64,000 nucleotides of DNA from Isoetes taiwanensis (Eukaryota; Streptophyta; Lycopodiopsida; Isoetales; Isoetaceae): the NCBI GenBank assembly GCA_021234155.1, contig JAJEKV010000001.1, positions 19,606,558-19,670,557 on the forward strand, given 5' to 3'. Of the stretch, positions 35,569-48,384 are shown piece by piece (position 1 is the first letter of the stretch; each line of letters opens with the position of its first letter). The notes beneath the pieces are model-generated. The model made no database searches and had not been told where the DNA came from. It saw only the letters and a list, made by a program, of their open reading frames with translations. Position numbers and translations under genes: made by a program.

Positions 35569-36105
35569 AGAGCATTTAAACCTAGTCCATTTTTGGCACA
35601 TCCTACAACTAAATATGTTACAGAGACCACACCCTGAACTGGTATTTTGTGGAAGACTTTTTGCATCTTATCAAATAAACCACTTGGCATTTGCAATAGA
35701 AACCTCTGTTTCAAGCTAAACATGTATTTTGTGACCCTTGTAAATGATCCTTGCAAGCACTCAAGCTGCTGGTAAATGCGATGGAATCTAGAGAAACAAC
35801 ACAGGAATCACACACTGGGAAGATAGCATTGAATTACCTTCTATTTGTAACAAGTTAGCTCATTTTTGTTGGGATTTTTAGAAACATCATCCAGATATCT
35901 GGAGCTTGCTACTGTGCCAATCGGATTTTTGCCAGTCGGATTCATAGCTGAGATCACTACCAGTCGGATTCCTATAATCGGCACACTCCTTTGAATGGAG
36001 AGCAGGCAGGCATGACGTCCATTTGACATCTCCCTTCCCTGCCCAAAAAGAACAATAGTGTTAGTGAAGGAAAGAACCCTAAAATATTTGTTCGAGTCTT
36101 GCACT

Positions 36106-37560
36106 TCTTCTCTAGCTCACAGAGTTCTAAATAACCCTAGCTCTGCTATCAAGCAACTCTGGGTGCGTCTCCTAAAGCACAGCAAGCAAATTAGCTTGAA
36201 CAATCGGGAATAATTTTTTGTTAAGAAAAGAAACGGTTGTGAATAAAGGGCCGACTTTTGAAACCCTAAAAAAATTTTAATGACATCTGCATGGATCCAA
36301 AATTTCGAGAGATCACGACGTAAGGCTCGGAAAGAGTGCACTCTAAAAATACTATTTAGTATACCTAAATGAATATGACAACCAAATCATAGAAACACCT
36401 TAGTAAAAATCGTACAAAAACATAAAAAAATCCCCTGTTATTATGCTATATATTGGCCTCCTAGATCTAAAGCCCAGATTTTAGCCTAGATCTGGGGCAT
36501 GTGAGCAGTTTGTTAGAATTAGATTTTGTGTTAGTATTTGGAAAGACCATTTCTTATCTTTATTAAGGTTTTCGACTCATGTTTTGGAGCATTTAGGGCA
36601 GACTAGTAGCATTCCTCGGCCATGAACTTCTGCTGCATGGTGTATGCCAAGAATCCAAAATTAACGCCGATGTCGTTGTGTCGAGGTTTCGATTATGATC
36701 ATTTTGATTTTATTGTCTTGTTGTTGTCTTCTTGCTCTTAAATTTAATTTTTCAAATTCTCTTTGTACCTCCCCCCCCCTTTTCGCACCCCCCTCCCTCC
36801 TTTTTCTTTTGCAGGTTAAAGAATTTTACATTTATAAGTAAACTTTTACAAAGCCCTGTAGCAGATGGACACCCTCTTGAACAAGTTTGAAGATGGGATA
36901 TCTAGAAATCCCTTTTAAGATAACTGTAGATGCCTTGTTTTGAATTCAGTTTGTAGCTATTCTTAATCCTTGAAGTTATGGAGTGATGACATCATGCCTC
37001 TTTGCTTCCATATGTATTTTAGCATCACTAATTAGTTGGGCACATCTCTATTTTGGAACGAAGTTTTAAGGACACATCTATACTAAGATTGTTTCCTTTT
37101 GGTTAGTCTATACTCTGTTACATGTCCATGGTCAAGTAATTTTTTGGAATTATCCTCTTCCAAAGGGAGTACAATTTTTTTGAATCGACACATACATGCA
37201 ACACTATATTTTTGTATTCAATCTTTTCTTCATCCATTCCTTATGTGTCTTTTGGGTCACTGGTCTTGCTAGATTTGCTCTTCGAATCTTCAATATGAGG
37301 TGCCACAATCAATCCATGTCTAAAGAAGTAATTCAATTGCCAACTCAACCACATTTAATAGTTCCAACGACTATTAAGAAAGCTCAAGCTCCTTGTAACG
37401 AACCTAGCATATCAGCAGGCGTGCCAATGTAAGTACCTGGTGTTTTGTAAAACAGAGTAAACACATTATTATAGTGGTCATTAAATTGATTATTACATTG
37501 GTTAATACATATGTGGTATGTATGAAAAAATTATGCATACAGAAAAAAGTGATAAGTATT
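36106..37560. other. Intergenic, no supported gene
   Basis: A/T-rich sequence with a C-rich run near 36770-36800. Open frames at 36117-36341 and 37196-37432 show no motif. Confidence 0.5.
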
Positions 37561-37875
37561 AACCAGTAGATCCCTTTGGGATTTTTGCTGGGAGCAATTG
37601 TGGAAAAGGAGCTCGGGCTGTGAATGGAATTTTGGAACTCTAATTGAAAGCAAGAACACAATAAAGGTGGGTGGTTTAATGCTTACATCAGTGGATGTTT
37701 AATTCAACACAAGATCAAGCTAAAAACCTTAAGCATCCTCTGATGTAAGCGTTAAACCACCCACCTTTGTTGTGTCCTTGCTTGCGATTAGAGCTCTAAA
37801 ATTCCATTCACAGCTCGAGCTCCTCTTCCATATTTGCTTCTAGCAAAAACCGCAAATGGATCTATTGGTTCATAT
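37560..37875. repeat. Inverted duplication of a coding fragment (long hairpin)
   Basis: The left arm (about 37562-37694) and right arm (about 37737-37872) are complementary over about 130 bp with roughly 85 percent identity by eye, separated by about 40 bp. The right arm, read on the minus strand, encodes DPFAVFARSKYGRGARAVNG then ILEL; the left arm, read on the plus strand, encodes DPFGIFAGSNCGKGARAVNG then ILEL. A transcript across both would fold into a long imperfect hairpin, as in hairpin-siRNA or young MIRNA loci. Confidence 0.75.
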
Positions 37876-39070
37876 TTAGTAGGCTTGCCTAACCGTCTAC
37901 CCCCCCCCCCGCGCGCTCCCAATAACATTTCCTGCACTTCTAGCCTATCCACTTGACTTGACAACTCAGCTAAAATTGATATCATCTGTTGAATCTTAAG
38001 AATTTTAACTCTAAGGTCAAAGAAAGTAGAAACTTCATGGTATTTATTTCATATCCTTAACCAGCATGGAATTTACTTCGCATCCTTAACCATCGATCCA
38101 TGTAGAAAATCCCACCTCCAATCCGGTGACAAGAAATATTCCTTATTTATGCTTGTAAATCTTGAAATGAATTAGCTCGACTTTCAAATGAGCTTACATG
38201 TGCATTGATTTGTGCCTCTAAAACCATCACCAAATCTTGGCCAGGCCAATACTGTAGATTTGTGTGTGTCTATTTGTCTTCATAGACTTTGGCAGATAAG
38301 GCAAAGCGAGCTTGCAACTATGTAAAGAAATGAATTGAAAATCCAGATCTAGATAATATTTACAGAGCCCTACATTGGGAGGTTTGTCTCTGCACTAGGA
38401 AAATCATTTGTTTCTTATTTGGAGGTGAGATATTGATGGAATAGCTGTAGGAGGAGATACATCTTGTTTGTTTCAAATCCTCACTCTCATAATTACGTAA
38501 ATATTATGCAATTTGTTTTCACTTAATGATGAGAAAGGAGGAAAACAATTAGATTCAGGCTACTTTTATACTGGATAAGATAGTTGCTTGCTCTTCACAA
38601 GAATTGCTGCAAATCCAGCTAACCCATGATTGTAACTATAGACAACTAATTCCTTAGTTTGCTCCATGAAAATTCATTCTGATAGATACATGGATGTCCT
38701 GATCCCGAATGAATGTGCTATAAAATCTTAAACATAGAAGCACATATAATAAACTTCTTTGCTCTCAAAAATCTCCATAGAGTGCAAAATTGAACAACAC
38801 AAAAACCATTAGTAGTCAGTATAACAGGCTACATAGCCATAGGTTTTCAAACGATTTCTGGTCAATGAAAGCCATATGACAAATGGAAGATGGATGAAAT
38901 GGTGGATGATGGCAAAAAATTTGTCTGATCAAGAGTAGGTTTAGGAATTTCTTTTGCAAGAATGTCAGGCTTTGAATCAATTTCAGCGTTCTCTTTTTGA
39001 ACTTTTTTCTCGGCCTGCATAGCTTGTACACCATAACTTGTGCCCCATATGAAGCCTAATTTATCTTAGG
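37876..39070. other. Intergenic, no supported gene
   Basis: It holds a C10 run followed by GCGCGC at about 37900-37916. No coding region or element end was recognised. Confidence 0.5.
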
Positions 39071-39075
39071 GAAAA

Positions 39076-39242
39076 ACTACAAAATACCCCTAACTTTTTG
39101 CAAAATTCACAGTATACCCCTAACTTTCTAAAAATTCACAAAATGCCCCTGAAAATGCCCCTAATAGGGGCATTTTATGAATTTTCTAAAAGTTAGGGGT
39201 ATATTGTGAATTTTGCAAAAAGTTAGGGGTATATTATAGTAT
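39076..39242. mobile_element. Foldback MITE
   Basis: ACAAAATACCCCTAACTTTT, then GCAAAATTCAC, on the left is almost fully complementary to the right half, centred near 39160 (GCCCCTAATAGGGGC). The two halves form one palindrome of about 165 bp, with a diverged internal direct repeat of the TACCCCTAACTTT word. Confidence 0.75.
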
Positions 39243-40503
39243 TATGACATTTGAGATCAAGCAATGCTTCCTGGCAATTTCCCCATGCAAAGACAAGAGC
39301 AAACTGTTTCTTACTTCATTGTTAAAGATGCCATTGGGGTAAAACACTCTCAATAAGCTATCTAATTTTGATCTCAAATGTGGTTGAACAAAAGCAACCT
39401 TGATTGCAGACTTTGACTTCGAATTGAAAGGTTCCTACAAAACGAATTATCATTGGTCCTTTGTAACTTCACTTGTTAGCTAATTGTGCTTCAAATGGGG
39501 CTGCATACACTCGTTTGACAGACCGTGCATCATGCTATTACTGTCTCTGCTACTATTTCGCTTGGATCACGAATATCTATTCTGGATAAACAATCTATGA
39601 TGTGGGCGGGATGGGGAAGAAAAGATACTGTGCTAAGAAAAACAGGAATGAAGGGATGGAATGAAACATGAAAATGATGGAAAATTTTACGCGCGAGAAT
39701 CGAGGTCGAGATAGTACGAGGTATTAATTACCAGCGGTCATGTTTTCTCTCGACCACACGTGCTTTAGGTGCTAAGTGCTTTCATATTTTTTTGGGTAGC
39801 ATTACGATATTTACACCTTGATTGGCACCAAGTGGCACTGTATTAGAGGAAAGTTCCACAACCATAATTAGAGTGGGCTGAGACTGATGTAATATATTTT
39901 GTTGGGGAGGAGACCATGAGATTTTCTCCTTAGGTTCACTATGTTGAGGACTTTGCTGTTGATCCAAATGTATACTGCGCATGACGCTGGTGACATGCGA
40001 TGAATGTGTGCGACAATAGGCATTGGAAGAAGAATTGTTGACAGGAATTTTGGAAGCAATCTTGTGATTAACAAATGGCGGAGTGGTTTATGATGGTCTG
40101 GAAATGGGTTTCCATAGCTGAAACATCTATTTCTAACTATTTTTGAACGCCTTCAAGCTCATCAATGATGCGGTTGAAACATGAGATCAGGCTAATCAAT
40201 GCGATGGTTTAAATAAATAGTCACAATAGCAGTATTATAGAACACGTGTTAACAACAGTGTTCTTCACCGGATGCCAAATATTCTGCACCACAAAAATTT
40301 CACAAATCTATCATAATATTTAGCAATCTGTGTGAGGCTAACTTTTGAATGATAAGATGGCCGGCCTTAAGAGATGATAGTATAACTTTGTAGACGAGCA
40401 AAATAAAGAATTATGGGAATAGATAGATGGAATTATCTCTAGACAGGAATAGCCCCTGCCGTAGCTCTTACAGCAAAAACAGAATTGGAATTAGAATACT
40501 CCG

Positions 40504-43010
40504 TTATGGCTTATTGCCGTAACTAACAGGCGTGCCCTTTGGGGCTGACGTGGATGCCACAGAAGATGCTGATCTGTCAAGTATTTTCTTCACACTCCCA
40601 CTTGCTTGCAGATCATTCTCTTCTTCATTCAGCTCCACTACTCCAAGTGCTTGCCTATACTTCTGAGACTTATCTTTAGCTAATGGTTTAGTAAAGACAT
40701 CAGCCACCATTTCATCTGTGCTAATGAATTCTAGACTAAGCACTTCTTCTTGCACTTGCTCTCTAATGTAATGGAATTGAGTCTGAATATGTTTGGTTCT
40801 TGCATGATATTTTGGATTCTTAGTCAAGGCAATTGAGCCCTGATTATCACTAAAAATCAGCGTTGGGTCATCCATACTGTCATAATGTAATCCTTCAATG
40901 AATCTCCTTAACCACACTGCTTCTTTTGCTGCATGAGTAGCAGCAATATATTCAGCCTCTGTGCTTGATAATGCTACAACAACCTGCTTCTTTGAACTCC
41001 AGGAGATGGCTCCACTTCCAATGTGAAAGACATAACCGGAAGTAGACCTTCTAGTATCTGCATCTCCAGCCCAATCAGCGTCAGTAAAACCAGCAAGCTT
41101 TGGTGCTCCTGTACCTTCATAGCATAAACCAAAGTTAGCAGTTCCTCGGAGATATCTCAAGATCCTCTTCACGCTCTTCCAATGTGCATCACCTGGATCA
41201 CCCATAAATTGAGACACTACTCCCACTGCATAAGCAAGATCTGGTCTTGTACACACCATAGCATAAATCAAACAACCTACAGCTTGGCGATATGGAACTT
41301 TCTTCATCAGCTCACGTTCAGCAGGTGTCTTGGGTGAATCCTCTCTTGTAAGCTTCATACCTGTCTCCATTGGCATACTCACTGGTTTTGCATCCATCAT
41401 ACCAAAGCGAGACAATACTTCAAGGATGTAGCGACGTTGAGACATCATCAGTCTTCTTCTCCCCCTATCTCTCGTCACTGCAATCCCTAGACAATAGTGG
41501 ATCTCACCCAAGTCACTCATCTCAAATCTGTTACTTAACTGCAGCTTAACATGATGAATGGCTTTGAGACAATTACTGACAAGGATACAGTCATCCACAT
41601 AAACTGCAACTATGATGAAACTCTGAACTCCTTGCTGACGAACATAAACATTTGTATCTGCCTCATTGCGCTCAAAACCTAGAGAGATGAGATACTGAAC
41701 TATGAGCTGATACCACATACGAGGTGATTGCTTCAGACCGTAAATGGCACGATTGAGTTTGCACACTAAGTTTCCAGCTGCACCATCTTGCTCATATCCC
41801 TCGGGTTGAGTCATATAAATATCTTCATCTAACTCACCGTTCAGAAAAGCTGTCTTAACGTCCATTTGATGGACCTCAAGATCAAGTTCAGCAGCAAAAT
41901 TAAGTAGAGCTCTTATGGAAACTAGTTTTACAACAGGAGAGAATGTTTCAGTAAAGTCAAGACCCTGAGTAAAACCACGTGCCACGAGACGCGCTTTGAA
42001 CCGCTCAATACTCCCATCAGCTTTATACTTCACTTTGAATAGCCACTTACAACTTACTGGCCTGCGCCCAAGAGGAAGTGGCACCAATGACCATGTGCCA
42101 TTCTGCTGAAGTGAATGAAATTCCGCATCCATGGCAGCCTTCCATTCTCGTGCATTTGGACTCTTCATTGCTGCACCAAATGTTCCAGGTTCATCTACTA
42201 TGGAAGGAATACGGGCCATAAAGATACTGCGGCGCTTGGGCATGGCTTGAGCAGCTGCCTCTTGTGATTTAGCGGACGGTCTGCTCACTCGGCCAGATCT
42301 GGTCACCACATTACCAATGCGCAATCCTCCCCCATATCTGTATATCCCTATGGGAGAGCTTGGTGCTCCCACTGGCTCACGAATGGTCTCTTCAATTTGC
42401 TGCCCCGTTGAGGAAGATGAGGCTATGCTAGTGGGGTCTAGGATGGAACCATGCTGCTGCACATTAAACGGACCAGCTTCAAGCTCCTACAGCAAAGGAA
42501 GATCCTCATCACTAGCATTGTCTTCATCGTCGAAAAGAACCACATCATTTCTGAAAATGCGCGGAATTACACCAGCTTGACAAAGATCTTTGTAAAGCAA
42601 ATGCTCTCGGAATACCACTTCCCGACTATGTGTAATTCTGCGGTCTTCAATGGAGTACACCTTGTAGCCTTGCACTCCCTCTGTGAACCCCAAGAAGATG
42701 CAAACTTTGGATTTAAAATCAAGTTTTCTACGCACCTCATCCGGAACATGAACATATACTACGCAGCCGAAGGTCTTCATGTCACTCACGGATGGCTTGG
42801 TTCCTGTCCACATCTCTTCAGGAGTCTTCCCATGAATAGAGGCGAGCACCCTGTTTTTAATGTATGTTGCAGCAAGCAAAGCTTCTCCCCAAAACATTTT
42901 TGGAACTCCAGCATATGCCATCATAGATCGGGCTGCTTCCACAAGCGTCCTATTCATACGCTCTGCAAGGCCATTCTGCTGGGGCATGTAGGACAAGGAT
43001 CTTTGAGGAA
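40504..43010 (-). pseudogene. Ty1/copia pol fragment: integrase end, reverse transcriptase, RNase H
   Basis: Minus strand, entering at about 43010. Integrase C-terminal part: PQQNGLAERMNRTLVEAARS, FWGEALLAATYIKNR. Reverse transcriptase: WSLVPLPLGRRPVSCKWLFK, QMDVKTAFLNGELDEDIYM and the catalytic YVDDCILVSN. RNase H: STSGYVFHIGSGAISWSSKK, ALSSTEAEYIAATHAAKEAV and HIQTQFHYIRE. The single interruption is TAG at 42487-42489, in an otherwise continuous frame. A purine tract read as GTGGGAGTG lies near 40591-40604 and probably marks the 3' LTR edge, although the frame runs on to 40504. Gag, protease and the integrase catalytic core are missing at the 43-kb side, where unrelated sequence begins. The family is certain; the exact clade is not. 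Confidence 0.93.
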
Positions 43011-43019
43011 TGTTGGACA

Positions 43020-44070
43020 GATGTCACACTTGTGTTTTTTCTACCACGCCTAATCCATTTTCTTATCTCCATGGTTTTTTTCAAAAACCCGAAAGGGTTT
43101 TCCTTTTTACTTTTTGAGGTCCTCGGTCATTATCTAGTTCTGGAGTTTCCAGATATGTTTGGCTTTTTGTTATTATAGCCAATTCACTTCAGCCATATCT
43201 TGTTGTTTTTGCTCTATACCGTCTTCCCAAGAATAGAAAGCAATCTTCTATATTTAATATATTGATGTCTGTCATGTAAACTAATATCTTTTTCATACTC
43301 CCTCCCAAGAACTTGAGAGAGAAAAGCCCAAAGTGTAAGTGAAGTGTCTTAATTACCACAATGAACGACTTCCATAAAATTGTATGAAAGATGCTATATT
43401 CAAAGGTAGAGTCATAAGAAAGACTATTGTCCTTTTCAATACATATAAGCCAGCTTCAATTTCTGTTTGAAGCTAATATTTTTGCCCTGAAAAAAAAAGT
43501 GTATAAAAATAAAAAAAAAAATAAAAAACTAAATGCTTTTCGTGTGACGTCATCGTGCTGTCTGCTCTCTAAGATTGTAGCTGATTAGATTTCGCAATCC
43601 GGCTCTACAGAGCAAGCAATTCGGCCCTGCTCATTGGATTTTCCCTCTACAGATAGGTGTCGGAATGTGGAGAGCAAGGTTTTGAATTACACTAATCGAT
43701 TGCTCCAAGGTCGAATTGACAGTCGAATTTTGGATCTTTTTGGTGGCTCCAGGCTAGAACAGGCCTATCTTTGGGAACAGCAGCTAGCATGGCCAAATTC
43801 AGCAACTAAGGCTCGATTTACAAAGCTCGGTATTGGTGGCAGACCGGCCCAGTTATGCCTTGGCGCTCAGGTTTTCCCATGGCAATGCATATACTATGCC
43901 TTCGATTTGCCCTGCTCTGCCTTGGTGCGCATGTTTTTCCATGGGAAGCCCTCTTGGCTATGGCGATGGCTATGGCGATGGCGATGGCCCATATTGTCAA
44001 ATAAAGTCCGTTTGTGGGGTTAAGGATCAAAACCAAGTGGGTCAGTTTCTAATAAGCCCTCTGTAAAATG
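43020..44070. other. Intergenic with TGG/ATGGCGATGGC and GCATG repeats
   Basis: CAAAAACCCGAAAGGGTTTT at about 43081 is a small inverted repeat; similar words are at 9469 and 13005. Two diverged copies of a GCCTTGGxGCxCAxGTTTTxCCATGG segment lie at about 43855 and 43915, followed by a GGCGATGGCTAT triplet-like run. Open frames follow these repeats and show no domain. Confidence 0.45.
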
Positions 44071-44079
44071 TGCTACTAG

Positions 44080-44512
44080 CTAGAAGCCAAATCCTCTATA
44101 TGCAAAGCTCTGAATGCTCGCCGAGTTATTCCACGCGGCACTAATAACATCATTACAGACTGCAGTACTACACAGAAGCTGAGAAAGATGGAATGATTCT
44201 CGATCTTCGTCCATGTCATCAGAATAAAATGGACTGATTTGCAGGCCATTTGAAGGATTGAGCATGAAAGAGCAAGGATTATCATCAACAATGAGGACCC
44301 TCTTCATAGTTCGACCAAGTTTAGAAAGGTCATTCACAGAAGAACCGTTTGTGCACGAATCCCTGAACAATCTGTGCCAAATTAAACCAAGAGGACCAAT
44401 TTCGTCGATTGCAGCCTCTGCATAATACCATTCTGCAGCAGTCAAGATAACCAGCTCATAGTATTGAGCCACAGACTGCAAAGATTGATCAAGTCTGGGC
44501 CTTTTGCACAGG
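44080..44512 (-). pseudogene. SCP/NIF-like (FCP1-family) HAD phosphatase fragment
   Basis: The minus frame reads CKRPRLDQSLQSVAQYYELV then ILTAAEWYYAEAAIDEIGPL, HRLFRDSCT, VNDLSKLGRTMKRVLIVDDN and FMLNPSNGLQISPFY. This is the second half of a small CTD/NLI-interacting-factor phosphatase: hydrophobic ILTA strand, H-R-LFR-x-x-C, K-D-L-S-x-LGR, and RVLIVDDNP as the acidic HAD motif. The first half with the catalytic DxDxT is not seen upstream. Minus-strand sequence at 44614-44991 could hold an earlier exon, but I could not place splice sites. Treated as a gene fragment; a living multi-exon gene running further right cannot be excluded. Confidence 0.65.
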
Positions 44513-45594
44513 TAAATTTTTCTTTAAATGTTTTATCTTACTTGCTGAAGCTGCTACTGATTACAATCATATTCATACTTTTGATAGATGACTTCAAGAA
44601 GGAGATCTCAGTTTCATTGGGTTTGATTCTGATAGTGGGAGGCTTTGTGCATGAGATTTTCGGGTAGATAGGGGTCTAGCTTCCCTCGACAAAAGGTTGG
44701 AGCAGGGATGGCAGCCATGGATTCCCTCTTTGAATCTGTAGACAAAATAATAAGCCAAGAAGATGGCAAACAGAATGCTTTAGAGGCAAAAATTACCTTC
44801 TTTATCTGCCATAAAGGATGCCTGCGCAGATGGCATTGTTCATATACCCCAACTAGAAGTTGGAGGCAGAGAAGATAAATGTCCAAGACAAAGATGTTGA
44901 CTTTGTTGTTGATAATGATCAGTTTGAAAACGATGAGATGATGAATGTATTTCAAGATCCAGGACGAAGATGATGAATTTGCTCTTTGCACAAAAAGCTG
45001 GCACCCAGCTTCATTTCTTGTGGCACGCTTCTAAAAAATTGGCTTGGATTTTCTCCTTTCTAGAGTCCTAGACTCCTATACAAATGGATTTGGAACTGAT
45101 GAAAATTGTGTAAACTTTACACTGATGCAAAAGATTTTAAACTGATGAAAACTGTGAAAAAGTTACAATGCTTGAAAACAATAAATGATTTTAAATGTTA
45201 CTGTAAAAATCAATGCTTATTTTCAACATTTTTTTTTTGTTGAAGGACGACAGTCTATTGTTCATGAAAAAATCAAGAAACATACAAGAGGTCTGTGAAA
45301 TGGGACTCAAAACCTAGAGGACTACGAAGTCCCCTAAGCAAAACCACCCATACACAGTACATAATCAAATATCTTGTACCATCTTGAGGCGTTTAATAGC
45401 CTCATCACAATCAGCATGTTCTACCACATCAATACAACATTTCAACTCATAGTTTTTTTTAAGACCATTATGGTTCAAATCCTACATGGCAATAGCATAG
45501 CTTCAAATCTTGCGCGATCTAGAATTGACGCATATCGGTTCTTGGTCATTATGTTCGTACAAACCAGCTTCCTAAAATATAGGGGAGTCAAAAA

Positions 45595-45682
45595 AAGAAA
45601 TGTTCACCGCGCGAGGCAGAGGGGAGTTGAAAAGAGAAATGTTCACGGCGGCCTTGGCCGCCGCAATAATTTCCTTCTTTTT
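45595..45682. repeat. Second G/C hairpin of the dispersed family
   Basis: AGAAATGTTCACGGCGGCC then TTGG then CCGCCGCAATAATTTCC at about 45637-45675 can pair as in the copy at 31562-31606. An extra half copy (AGAAATGTTCACCGCGCGAGG) lies just before it. Confidence 0.7.
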
Positions 45683-45689
45683 CTACCTC

Positions 45690-46410
45690 ATGGATGCCAT
45701 CATCAAATTTTATGACTGCCTTCAAGCATTCATTTCATTGGCAGAATGCAAAGCTCAAGGCAAAAATTGTTTCTGCATCTTTTGAATCAACAGTTACTTG
45801 CTTACGAATCGTATTCTGGTAGACACTCTTGGTAGACACTCTGTCAAAAAACAATTCAAAGCCAAGCTTGCTTTTGGTAGGGAAAATGAGCTTTCAAACT
45901 CCATAACCTAACATTATAGTAGAAATAAATATGTTTTTTCAACTTCCTATAATATGATGATTTGGTCATTGATTTCAGGGCTGAAAAAGTGAATGTGTGC
46001 ATTTGTTCTGTCCATCCTGGTTTACTCTAACAATGGTAAGCAGAACTTTCTACTATATAGACAACTTCCCCCAGTTTTTTAACTAGTCACTTAACCATCA
46101 TATGACTTACTACTTACTATTTTCTTTATTCTAGTTGACTGAAGAAAAAACCTATGGCACAATCTTTCATCGGGTCTGCATTTATTAGTTTGGAAATTTT
46201 GTGATGTTCAATTAAGGTTTGCTAGCGACTTGGACATGAAGTTTTCATCCAGCACATGGTAAGGTTTTTAAAAACGAAAACGTTTTAATGCTTTTTTAAT
46301 GCAGAATATGTGTAAGCCTTAGAAAAGGTAATGCAGTTTTGTTTTGGAGCATGGATGCTAATTTCATGTCATTTGGTTGGCATGCTAAATTTGAACTTAC
46401 AGAAACATGA
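45690..46410. other. Flank of the 13.7-kb element, no supported gene
   Basis: A/T-rich sequence without a coding frame that can be supported. It leads directly into the left inverted end at 46411. Confidence 0.5.
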
Positions 46411-46442
46411 CATTAGGGCGGATTTGGGGTCTGAAAATGGCC
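46411..46442. repeat. Left terminal inverted repeat
   Basis: 32-bp perfect inverted partner of 60076-60107. Flank on the outside: TACAGAAACATGA. Confidence 0.9.
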
Positions 46443-46985
46443 TCCTATCAGCCATTCCACGTCATATTTTCGCTCCCTTTTTCCCATGCCACCTAGGATA
46501 CCAAACTCTCATAATTACAGATTTGCTTGGAATATTCTTCCGGAATAAGGGGGATTGCACATTCATGGCGCCATATGTATTTAATTCTGTTGGTTGTCAG
46601 ACGGACTGATGCAACACGTGGCGCTTCTAAAATGCCACTTGCATTATAGCATACCGGCAACTCATGACGGTGTCTCTTGGTAAGCGTGCGCGTCACCGCC
46701 TTCTACATTTCAAAAGTTGAATGTGTAGGTTGAAGCTTTGTATCAGATCAGACTTTCATTTCGAGGGCCATGTCGCGCCTTTAACCGATCTTCACTTCAT
46801 CCTAATACAGGCTTCCCGCCCCCTACAATTCCAAATTTGAATTTGCTTAATGTATAAAAGCATGGATTGTAGGAGAATGGACTTTTCGATTTCCATATGC
46901 ACGTTGCAAATTTCAAAAACGAAGTTAATACGGACGTTCGGCTCACACGGTTTAATTGTGTTGGGGCATAAAAATACCACACCTT
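46434..46985 (+). repeat. Subterminal direct repeat, copy A (contains a TATA box)
   Basis: It shares long stretches with 48385-48955: AATGGCCTCCTATCAGCCAT, GGCGCCATATGTATTTAATT, CACGTGGCGCTTCTAAAA, then GTATAAAAGCATGGATTGTA and TGCACGTTGCAAATTTCAAA. TATAAAAGC lies near 46854. It therefore repeats the promoter and first codons of the gene that starts after copy B. Confidence 0.85.
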
Positions 46986-47204
46986 GATTTCGCGACGTGC
47001 GATCTACAAATATGGAAGTTGCTTGTTGTCAAATTAAACTTAAACACAAGTGAGGTCGGCACTTACGTGGTTTTCTCGAGGAGGGTTTGGAGTGTTTTTT
47101 TAAATCCCAATTATCGACATAGTGTGGCGTAGCATCTTGGTATTAAATAGTATGTTAAATTGAATTATATCGGTGTTCATTTTCAGGTTAAACTCAAATC
47201 ATAT

Positions 47205-47312
47205 AGGTTTAGGAATAAGGTTAAAAAGGAAGATATTGGCTATTTAGGAATAAGGTTAAAAAGGAAGATATTGGATATTTAGGTATAAGGTTAAAAAGGA
47301 AGAGATATTAGA
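47205..47312. repeat. Three tandem units of about 35 bp
   Basis: TTTAGGAATAAGGTTAAAAA then GGAAGATATTGG repeats three times with small changes. Function unknown. Confidence 0.9.
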
Positions 47313-47503
47313 TATGGCTCAAATTTCGAGATATGCACATAATGGCATGTAATGATGGTTGATAGGACTGGAATACTTAATCATTCCCTACGATTTTCAC
47401 ATCTAATCCACCCTATATCTATTCCAGCCTAGATTGGCCCATTCTCCCCAATCTCAGCCCAATCTTTGCTAGATCCTCCGCCCAATTTCTCTAGTCCATC
47501 GCC

Positions 47504-47819
47504 ATGAAGAGATCAGCTACGGAAGAGTGGGAGGTGTCCTCCAAGAGGCGCCTATTACGGCTAGAAGAGGTGTTCCCTCCCCAGTTCCCTCCGCACGCCC
47601 CGGTTCTTGCTGATTCCTCTCGATTCCTCGATTCCTTTGACGAGGAATCGAGAATGAGGAATCGAGGAAATTTCGAGCAGGAGTTCATCACGTGTGTTCT
47701 TGAAGGCTGGATAGGAGATTCTTGAGAAAATGAGTATTCACCGGCGGAGAAAAAGTCAAGATGATGAAGAAGATGAAGAAGTTGAAGACTTAATCTGGCG
47801 ACGGAGGAGCTCATGGCGT
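47504..47819 (+). pseudogene. Small charged protein of the element, frameshifted
   Basis: ATG at 47504 starts MKRSATEEWEVSSKRRLLRL, then EEVFPPQFPPHAPVLADSSR, and ends at 47723 by stop. In the next frame the sequence stays coding-like (EILEKMSIHRRRKSQDDEED, then EEVEDLIWRRRSSW) to TAG at about 47818, so a single frameshift near 47705 probably divides one basic-acidic protein of about 105 residues. No domain is recognised. It lies between the two direct-repeat copies, and another paralogue was not seen. Confidence 0.45.
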
Positions 47820-48384
47820 TAGTTCATGGTACATGCATGTTTTCTTTCTTTTCTTAAGCATTCAACTAACGGTTATTTCTTATTTTTTTTTGCAGATGAT
47901 GAAGCAGATGAATGAAATTTGTTAGGGCAGAGCACCTCTTATTTTTTTTCCTTGTTCTTAGTCGAGCTTGCCTCCAAACTTCTTACCATATATTTGCAAG
48001 CCTCCGGCTTTTTTGTTGTGAATAGTTGAAGCCTCAGGGCATTTAAATTTACAAAATGATGTAAAGCCATCTGACCATAAAAATTTTGAATGTAAAAAGT
48101 TTTTGCTTCTAATTCCATTTGAATACCTAACTTTTTTTTACTGTACATGTGTTACCACTCTTAAGTACATAAGTCATCATCCCTTTTCAAAGAGCATATT
48201 ATTTTTCAAGGATCACACCAAGTTTAATAGTACATATGCAACAAAAATGGAACACACTAAATTAGATCGTGTGATCCACTTTCTTATTTGTTGTCAAATT
48301 AAAACTAAACACAAGTCCTTCGTCAATAGTCTCCCATTTGCATATAAAATATCTATCATTCCAAGTTATATTATGTTTTATGAA

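Larger units (their letters stand above)
31845..36105. repeat. Tandem duplication of about 690 bp, second copy split by a LINE
   Basis: Unit 1 (about 31845-32536) runs from GCATCTTCTCAAAGTATTTC through GTCGGATTCCTATAATCGGC to AAAATATTTGTTCGA. Unit 2 begins at about 32537 with the same words, is interrupted at 32790/35558 by the LINE, and resumes to about 36095 with the same ending. Diverged positions are scattered, so the duplication is not recent. Confidence 0.8.

Noticed and set aside
37899-37916. C10-GCGCGC run as a structural signal
   Set aside because: A single short G/C run with no partner; may even be a homopolymer reading artefact.
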